5,447 bases of DNA. It comes from Parachlamydiaceae bacterium. Its GTDB lineage: Bacteria; Chlamydiota; Chlamydiia; Chlamydiales; Parachlamydiaceae. The stretch is from contig JACDDG010000083.1 of NCBI GenBank assembly GCA_013817115.1, positions 1-5,447 on the forward strand, read 5' to 3'. Numbering within the stretch: the first letter of the stretch is position 1; every line of letters starts with the position of its first letter. Shown here piece by piece: positions 1-5,447 of this stretch. The notes below the pieces were generated by a model. The model was not told the origin of the DNA. It made no database searches and was given only the letters and a program-made list of their open reading frames with translations. Both the position numbers and the translations under genes were made by a program.

Positions 1-17
1 CCCCATATATGAATATT

Positions 18-223
18 GGGTCATTTTTGATCATTTAACCCCGGGCACTTTGGCGAAGTTTTATTGTAAGCGGATTTGCAAGACACAGTACTAGCCTGCA
101 TCACCCTTGTGTTCTCTACGCCTCCACATCATCTGAGTCTCCGGGCTGAAGCGCCTGTGCCTTCGAAAATCAGGCCGTAATGTACGCCGTAATGTCCTAC
201 CACGGATTGCTGGGGTCATTTTT
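18..223. repeat. Direct repeat GGGTCATTTTT, possible insertion-sequence end remnant
   Basis: The 11-base word GGGTCATTTTT occurs at 18-28 and again at 213-223 in the same orientation, 195 bases apart. Repeated GGGTCA-type words facing inward are typical of the multiple terminal repeats of IS21-family elements, but the spacing here is wide. No istA/istB-like reading frame is present in the window. If this is an IS end, the body has been lost or rearranged. The repeat is directly visible; its link to an IS is a guess. Confidence 0.3.
174..195. repeat. Short tandem repeat, two copies of GCCGTAATGT at a 12-base period
   Basis: GCCGTAATGT is present at 174-183 and 186-195, separated by AC. Two copies only. 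It lies inside the GC-rich part of the non-coding left end and may reflect local duplication or a binding site pair. Nothing in the sequence tells which. Confidence 0.5.
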
Positions 224-460
224 AGCGCATACGCAGAGACGGAAGGCTAGGGAGACTGCGAATATTAAACGCCATAGTTTTTTTATTAAACACAAAGCGG
301 AGTAGCGGGGGGCCCTCACATATAATAGAAATACCAATTTAATGAACACTTTAAAACCAACATGTTACATCTTTATGTCCTTGAGAAGTAAATTGAAAAA
401 AGTTCTAATTTGAAAATCATTTTTTTGCGTTATTTTGCCACCAAATTACAAAATTCACAT

Positions 461-3400
461 TTAGAAATCTACAAGCAGGCTTGAATTAAGGGTCTGTGAA
501 GCGACAACAGCTTTTTCTAATGGCAAACCATTAACTGATTCAATACCTTCACGAGCTAATTCTTTCATAAGAATTAATCTATCATCTTCAGTCCACACAA
601 CCAGCTTTTTGATATAGCTGCCTGAAATTGAATTCTCAAACATTGTCTCATTTAAAAAGCTTTTTTCTTTTGCAAGTTTTGTGATACCCTCATGAAATCC
701 TTTTCTATCAAGCATTCTGGTATGACCTTGATAATTGAAAATCGGGTATTGCTTTTCCGCCCACATAAAGCGTTGCTTAAATTGCGGATTTCTTAAGCCT
801 CCCCTATCTTCCAAATAGGTATAAGGTAATCTTTCGAAAGCCTGCAGATCCAAAAGAACCAAAACAGGACCTGTGATTGCAAATTTACTTAATTCCGTAT
901 TGTCTTTAAAATAGTTATCTGTAAAAATGCGCGTAAATACTTGATTTGCAGAACCTGTTTTATAATTATAAACCGGTGCACAACCCAGACCCAAAATGCC
1001 TCTACTGAACCTCTCTTGAGAAGATAACATGGAATCTTTTAAGATTTTCGCTACGACCTGAGCAGTAGACTTCATCATACCTGCGTGAATAAACGAACCT
1101 AAAGCACGAGCGCCTAGGTTATAAGCTTCTATTTTAAGCGTTGGATTAACATATTCAAAATTTCCAGGCCCCACTTGTTTGAGAACCATATTTTTAATAT
1201 CTGCATCAACGATTTTTTTCTGTTCATCTGACAATTTGTTATAACATTCGTCAGGACTATCTTTGAATTTTTCCTGAGATACAGGTTCAAAAACTAGTTC
1301 CGGAAATCTAAATGTTAAGACGCGTGCCAAAAGCTCTTGATTGATATCATCATCAGTAGATTCACATAGCGCCTCAGGCATACCAAGACTGCAGAAAATT
1401 TTATGCAATTGGTTTAAATCACTTCCGGCTTTCATGCGAATCCGAAGATGTTTGTATTCATTATAGTATGTCTGTTGATTGCCAACTAAAACTTCTGATT
1501 CTGATTCGATGCCATCAGTGTTAAAAGTCACTTTAAAGTCAGTTCCAATCTTTAGGCTATTTTTGCTATCGTATTGATTTTTAACAAAATCTTTCTTTAA
1601 AAATTTTGCGTCTACAGTTTTGACAGAAGCCTGCGGGTTTTCTTTCAGCAAATTTAAATATTTTGTAAAATCCAAACGTGCTTTAGAAGTTAGCTCCACA
1701 CTAACCTCAATCCATTTCTCTCCGTCAATGTTTAAATTGCAAAGTCTCAATTTTCTTCTACTGAAAGAAGAAGATCCCATTAGAAAATAAACAGGTGAAG
1801 GAATCATTTTCTCTTGCTTAATAATTTCACTAAAAGGTGTCGTAGAATCTAAAATGATATCAGCTGCTGCCGCACCCAATACCTGTTGGACTCTTTCTTT
1901 TTCTCCCAATTTCAGATAGATATCAGCTGCTTTTTTGTAGGCTAAGGCTGCTATAATCGGTAATTGGTAATCACGACGTTCTTCATTAGTATTCTTAAAA
2001 TTTAACAATAAATCAGCAGCATGCTTACAAATTAATTCAGCAAATTCAGCATTATGATTTTCATCAGGATTTTTAAGAAGCTTTTGAATTTCGAGATCCT
2101 TGTTTTCACGAAGGAGTGATGCAGCAGAATTAAGTCTTGCAAGTAACTCACTTCCAATTATTCCACAGATCTCTTTATCTTTTTGGTTTTTCTGATTTAA
2201 TTTACTAGCAACTTCTCTAATTTGTTCAAGTGAAATCTTCTCCAACTGCCCTAATTTTATCCAATCGTTAGCAGTCTCTCGAGCTCTTTCATGCTCACTT
2301 TTAAAAGAATTATCTTTCTTGATCTGACTCTCAACCAATATATGGTTAATTAATGGGAATTCTACAGAATTGATTTTACCTAAAATTTGCGAATAATAAT
2401 TAGTATCTTCCTTAGAAAATTGCAAACGGGCTTTTTTCTTATGCGTCTTAAAAATCAGAGCATTCATTTCTGTCCGCACGAACTCAAGCTCTTTCAAGAA
2501 GTCCCCGTAGGTTAGACCATGTTTCAAAACTGCATTACGGTCGCCTTTAGCAATTTCTTTCATCTCATTATAAATATCTAAGTATTTCGCTGAGTCATCG
2601 AAAGCACGTCGATCTTGTGAACCTTTCTTCAAGTCGATTCTAGGGTATTCGGCACAATCAGCATTTTGGACACATTTTGCTATAAAACTTTTGGTAGACA
2701 GATTTTTATTATCTTTATGCGCAATTGCATCTCTGCATTCTTCTATTTTTTCTTCTTTGATCCCCATCTCGCCTAAAATAGTTACTGTATTTTCAGCCGA
2801 TTGATCATCCCATAAATCCGTGCCTTCAGTTTGTCGGCCACTATCGTGACCCGCAGCTGCAGCCTGAGCTAAATAAATATCCTGGAGTGTTGGATCAAGT
2901 TCCGGATGGTACTTTTTATATAAATAACCAAAAACTCCGGCAAAAATTGCTGCTCTTACACAATGATCTGAACCATGATGCTTCCGGGGATCATTAGGGA
3001 TAAATGTAGCTTGGCCATCTTTGGTAAAGATTTTTAAATCAACCACCATTTTTCCGTAAAGGCCAGTAGAAAGCTTACCGTGAGGATGAGCAAATTTATT
3101 ATTTACTTCCAATTTTTGTTCAATTGTTAGCGATGACCATTTTACCATGCCACCATTAAAGGGCACTTCCACATCTGCTTTTGGAGGCAGAGGTTTGCTA
3201 TAAAATTTTCCAACAAAATCTTGAACCACTAACTGAATTTTTTTTGAAGTTATTGATGCGGATGGCTGTTTTATCGGGCTCCTTTTTTTGAGAACAGCTT
3301 GACCGAATAAGTCATTTACTTTGTGGACAGATTTAAAGTTCGCGTTAATCTTCTTTTGAAGATCAATTTTTGAAACTTTTTTTGAGTTCCAAAAGTAAGA

Positions 3401-3541
3401 AATGATGTGAGGAACCCCAAAAAAAAGTAATAGGAAACATGACGCGACAGTAGCAACCATCCGTTCAGTGAAAGTTAATTCTCTGGACGCAGGATCTAAT
3501 ATATACTTGGAAAAAAAGGTATTTACGTTTAATATTCTCAT
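461..3541 (-). CDS. Membrane-anchored SidE-PDE/HD-like protein with C-terminal ART-like domain
   Basis: Complete gene of 1026 codons. The ATG at 3541 is preceded by an AAAGAGA ribosome binding site, and an in-frame TAG about 34 bases upstream rules out a longer form with ATG. Residues 28-50 form one hydrophobic membrane segment. Residues about 145-345 resemble the Legionella SidE/Dup phosphodiesterase domain: HGSDH (H189, H193), GHDSGR (H232, D233), LWDD at 243-246, AIAHKD (H275), NADC (D295), then a LDIY motif at 321-324. These residues also satisfy an HD-type phosphohydrolase pattern (H...HD...H...D). Residues about 430-575 are helical, with TPR-like Ala-rich pairs. Residues about 584-755 are a mixed strand/helix module. 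Residues about 805-1005 fit an ART fold: IHAG (H819), a GSA-VFTRIF strand at 863-873 and NETMFE (E965, E969). I infer a host-acting nucleotide- or ubiquitin-modifying enzyme; substrate and secretion are unproven. It follows the papain-like gene by 48 bases. Family assignment is from memory of motifs, not an alignment. Confidence 0.7.
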   Translation of the reverse strand: MRILNVNTFFSKYILDPASRELTFTERMVATVASCFLLLFFGVPHIISYFWNSKKVSKIDLQKKINANFKSVHKVNDLFGQAVLKKRSPIKQPSASITSKKIQLVVQDFVGKFYSKPLPPKADVEVPFNGGMVKWSSLTIEQKLEVNNKFAHPHGKLSTGLYGKMVVDLKIFTKDGQATFIPNDPRKHHGSDHCVRAAIFAGVFGYLYKKYHPELDPTLQDIYLAQAAAAGHDSGRQTEGTDLWDDQSAENTVTILGEMGIKEEKIEECRDAIAHKDNKNLSTKSFIAKCVQNADCAEYPRIDLKKGSQDRRAFDDSAKYLDIYNEMKEIAKGDRNAVLKHGLTYGDFLKELEFVRTEMNALIFKTHKKKARLQFSKEDTNYYSQILGKINSVEFPLINHILVESQIKKDNSFKSEHERARETANDWIKLGQLEKISLEQIREVASKLNQKNQKDKEICGIIGSELLARLNSAASLLRENKDLEIQKLLKNPDENHNAEFAELICKHAADLLLNFKNTNEERRDYQLPIIAALAYKKAADIYLKLGEKERVQQVLGAAAADIILDSTTPFSEIIKQEKMIPSPVYFLMGSSSFSRRKLRLCNLNIDGEKWIEVSVELTSKARLDFTKYLNLLKENPQASVKTVDAKFLKKDFVKNQYDSKNSLKIGTDFKVTFNTDGIESESEVLVGNQQTYYNEYKHLRIRMKAGSDLNQLHKIFCSLGMPEALCESTDDDINQELLARVLTFRFPELVFEPVSQEKFKDSPDECYNKLSDEQKKIVDADIKNMVLKQVGPGNFEYVNPTLKIEAYNLGARALGSFIHAGMMKSTAQVVAKILKDSMLSSQERFSRGILGLGCAPVYNYKTGSANQVFTRIFTDNYFKDNTELSKFAITGPVLVLLDLQAFERLPYTYLEDRGGLRNPQFKQRFMWAEKQYPIFNYQGHTRMLDRKGFHEGITKLAKEKSFLNETMFENSISGSYIKKLVVWTEDDRLILMKELAREGIESVNGLPLEKAVVASQTLNSSLLVDF

Positions 3542-3546
3542 GATTA

Positions 3547-3553
3547 TCTCTTT
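3547..3553 (-). promoter_or_regulatory. Ribosome binding site of the SidE-like gene
   Basis: On the minus strand AAAGAGA lies five bases before the ATG at 3541. It is a moderate match to the Shine-Dalgarno consensus and supports this ATG as the start. The surrounding 48-base gap is AT-rich and has no terminator-like hairpin, which fits read-through from the upstream gene. Confidence 0.5.
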
Positions 3554-3589
3554 ATTTATTTTATGCAGTTTAACCTATGCAACAGACAT

Positions 3590-5446
3590 TTATGCAGCAA
3601 ATAACTTTTTAAATTCTTCTTTCCTTGTCTCTGAGTAAAGATTCGCAGAGTCGCTGTCTGGAGGCAAGATGTGCATATTTGGCTGACCCTTATATTCGTG
3701 AACATCTGTACTGTTCTGCTCCAATTGCCACTTAATAAATAATGATGAATGTTGGATTTTAGAAGCATTTTCATCCGTCCAACTTTTAAGTAAAACTTGG
3801 AAACTATTCATATGGCTTAGACTTCCCAAATCATCTTCAGGCTTAATGTTCGTATTTTCACTTTTGCTTTCTTTGGTTTTAGTTGGATTTGTTCCCATAG
3901 ACCCTCCTAAAGACCAAACCAATAAATTGCGAAGAAGAACACCCATTTTTTTTGGTACAAAAAAGACAATATTTCCTATAAATGTAAAAATGGCCTTAAC
4001 AACTTGTGGAATTACTCCTGCAATCGAAGCTTTTATAGCTGTAATTTTTCTTTGAGACCACTCTAAAAATTTACCAATTACAGGAACGTTTTTAATATCA
4101 GGTAAAGCTCTATGAATCCAGGTCGACAAGGGGACTTGAATATTTAACTTAATTCCTGTTACTGCTTCTAAAACATGACACCCTAGTTGAGCGCAATTTT
4201 GTTTTAAAAGATTAAAACGAAGAGATGAAGCTCGATATTTATTTAACTGATCCAAAATTGCATTCGCTCTGTCTTCTTTCACAGGTATATTTGTAGTAAT
4301 CCTTCCGCAATGTGGACGCAACTCTACGTGATCCATAGTCATCGGCTGCCCATTAAAGGTTTGCAAGAAATGCATATTACCGCCCCCTTTAGTTGAATCT
4401 TCTGCATGAGGCAAACCAAAACCAGTAGAGTAAACTGTTCCATCCGGAAAAATCATACGAATTCCAACGTGTACACCCCATTGCGCATTAAGATTACCCT
4501 TCATGCCTTCATATTTAAGGGAATGCGGATTGGTTATAAGCTGAATGACGCAATTTTGTTTTTGAGGATCTTGACTGTTGTCTAGGGTCAATCCATTATA
4601 TTGTCTAGCACGAGTTAAAAGAGCACTCATTTCGTCATCTGAAAGTTTCAGTACAGGTTGCAATTTAACATTTTGCTGCGGAAAATTTTCTTTGTCAGCA
4701 TTGATATGATGATAATATCGATCGATTGGTACTAACCCGTCCTTAAAATAGTTCCACCGTTCCGTAGATTTTTCACGACTCTCTAACTCACCTTCCTCGC
4801 TATTCCATGTCAAAGCTTCTCTAAGCTTCTTTACAGGAATCCACTCTCCTTCTTTTTTAATCAAAAGGCCAGTTTCATCTTGTTTTATCACATGATCAAC
4901 AGATCCAGATCCTGTGGAATTCTGCAATCCTATAATAGAGTAAATTAGATTTGTTTTCACTAAAAATTGAACGTCATCAAAAAAATGAGGTTTTTTATGC
5001 TGATGTACATCTACAACACCTTCTAGGTTATCTACAGGAATATTTGGCTCTGTGACAGTGCTCGCAGCCTGATCGAGCTTAAAAAAACGATCTAGAGTAA
5101 GAAGTTCATCATTCAACTTCAAATTATTCCATTTTGAGATTACGCTTGCCTTTTCTACAAACGATGATACAAGACAGTGTTCTACTGTTTCCTTGCCGAA
5201 TTTTAGTTTTTGTAAGGATTTCAAATTTCTTGAATCTTTGGAATAAGTGCGAGCTAATTTCAACAAAGTGTCTTCACAATTTTCATTATTTTGAGCACGC
5301 TTACACATTTTAAAAAGTTTAGCTACTATTTCGGGGTTAACCCTTAATTTCTGCCCGACACTCTTGCTAATATTAATTATTTCATTTTTTTCGATCTTCT
5401 GTTCGTGTCTCAGTGAGGCCTTAAAGACTATCAAAGGATCATAATT
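3590..5446 (-). CDS. Putative permuted papain-like (NlpC/P60-LRAT-like) protein of chlamydial type, 5' end outside window
   Basis: The frame is open to the right edge, so the N-terminus is probably missing. The only start-like codon near the edge is TTG at 5434 (numbering below is from it), and four further sense codons lie upstream. The stop is TAA at 3592-3590. Residues about 195-240 carry a W-x-Y-(x)n-GLVPIDRY stretch, and about 293-445 form the core: NCVIQLITN, WGVHVGIRM (H322), RITTNIPV, then KQNCAQLGCHVLE (C414). A histidine followed about 90 residues later by Asn-Cys at a helix start is the order expected in circularly permuted papain-like enzymes, which act as peptidases, amidases or acyltransferases. 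The pattern matches a family I recall as expanded in environmental chlamydiae. Residues about 471-508 are hydrophobic and could insert in a membrane. The last 100 residues are polar. The substrate is unknown. It lies upstream of, and probably shares a transcript with, the SidE-like gene. Confidence 0.65.
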   Translation of the reverse strand, partial: NYDPLIVFKASLRHEQKIEKNEIINISKSVGQKLRVNPEIVAKLFKMCKRAQNNENCEDTLLKLARTYSKDSRNLKSLQKLKFGKETVEHCLVSSFVEKASVISKWNNLKLNDELLTLDRFFKLDQAASTVTEPNIPVDNLEGVVDVHQHKKPHFFDDVQFLVKTNLIYSIIGLQNSTGSGSVDHVIKQDETGLLIKKEGEWIPVKKLREALTWNSEEGELESREKSTERWNYFKDGLVPIDRYYHHINADKENFPQQNVKLQPVLKLSDDEMSALLTRARQYNGLTLDNSQDPQKQNCVIQLITNPHSLKYEGMKGNLNAQWGVHVGIRMIFPDGTVYSTGFGLPHAEDSTKGGGNMHFLQTFNGQPMTMDHVELRPHCGRITTNIPVKEDRANAILDQLNKYRASSLRFNLLKQNCAQLGCHVLEAVTGIKLNIQVPLSTWIHRALPDIKNVPVIGKFLEWSQRKITAIKASIAGVIPQVVKAIFTFIGNIVFFVPKKMGVLLRNLLVWSLGGSMGTNPTKTKESKSENTNIKPEDDLGSLSHMNSFQVLLKSWTDENASKIQHSSLFIKWQLEQNSTDVHEYKGQPNMHILPPDSDSANLYSETRKEEFKKLFAA

Positions 5447-5447
5447 G

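Larger units (their letters stand above)
1..460. other. Gene-free left end: GC-rich island followed by AT-rich spacer
   Basis: No reading frame here deserves a gene call. By hand count bases 101-220 are about 54% G+C (65 of 120), much richer than the AT-rich genes to the right, and the switch back to AT-rich sequence occurs near 315. The GC-rich part carries the two repeats listed separately and fits a decayed mobile element or foreign fragment. Bases 315-460 are the 3' flank of the SidE-like gene. A weak stem ATTTTG/CAAAAT at 432-437 and 449-454 exists, but on the gene's strand it is not followed by a U-run, so no rho-independent terminator is called. Confidence 0.6.

Noticed and set aside
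91..219. Minus-strand 42-codon ATG frame in the GC-rich left end, very rich in arginine
   Set aside because: It is short, closed upstream by a TAG, has no ribosome binding site I can support, and its TLRR-TLRP repeat simply reflects the 12-base tandem repeat.
321..326. Exact TATAAT on the plus strand
   Set aside because: No -35 element lies at the proper distance and no plus-strand gene follows it, so it is most likely chance in AT-rich DNA.
402..454. Possible terminator downstream of the SidE-like gene
   Set aside because: The ATTTTG/CAAAAT stem is weak, and on the transcribed strand it is followed by an A-run rather than a U-run.
3556..3774. Minus-strand 72-residue frame
   Set aside because: It lies within the 3' part of the papain-like gene in another frame, has no family-like pattern, and its composition is what a shadow frame would give.
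3846..4055. Plus-strand 69-residue hydrophobic frame
   Set aside because: It is antisense to the hydrophobic segment and tail of the papain-like gene, and its apparent hydrophobicity follows from AT-rich codons on the opposite strand.
1..5447. CRISPR array, tRNA or rRNA gene
   Set aside because: No regularly spaced repeats, no cloverleaf-like or TTCRA-type stretch, and no conserved rRNA words were found on reading both strands.

Overview
The window holds two large genes in tandem on the minus strand, AT-rich and without introns, plus a gene-free and partly GC-rich stretch of about 460 bases at the left edge. Both proteins look like large, lineage-specific, probably host-directed proteins of an intracellular bacterium. 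The best guess is an environmental chlamydia of the Parachlamydia/Protochlamydia/Neochlamydia type. This rests on recognising the style of the N-terminal membrane segment of one protein and of the conserved core of the other. It is not based on a marker gene, and a Legionella-like or other amoeba-associated bacterium cannot be excluded.

Reading in the direction of transcription (right to left), the first gene (5446 to 3590) has no visible 5' end and runs off the window. It has a His...Asn-Cys core that fits a circularly permuted papain-like (NlpC/P60-LRAT-like) enzyme, then a hydrophobic segment and a polar tail. After a 48-base gap containing a plausible ribosome binding site comes the second gene (3541 to 461), 1026 codons and complete. 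It has an N-terminal membrane segment, a domain resembling the phosphodiesterase (PDE) domain of Legionella SidE-family effectors (an HD-type fold), a helical middle that may contain TPR-like repeats, a conserved-looking mixed module, and a C-terminal region that reads like an ADP-ribosyltransferase (ART) fold. In SidE enzymes a PDE and an ART domain in one chain carry out ubiquitin phosphoribosylation without E1 or E2. A chlamydial protein with the same pairing but a different ART type and an altered PDE motif is the main point of interest.

The left 460 bases contain no gene I can support. Bases about 90 to 310 are clearly richer in G+C than the genes. They carry a short tandem repeat and a direct repeat of an 11-base word (GGGTCATTTTT), which could mark the decayed end of an insertion sequence. 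The remaining bases up to the gene end are AT-rich, and I see no convincing rho-independent terminator there.

The two genes are probably co-transcribed, since they share a strand with only a short gap and no terminator between them. No promoter can be assigned, because the start of the first gene lies outside the window.
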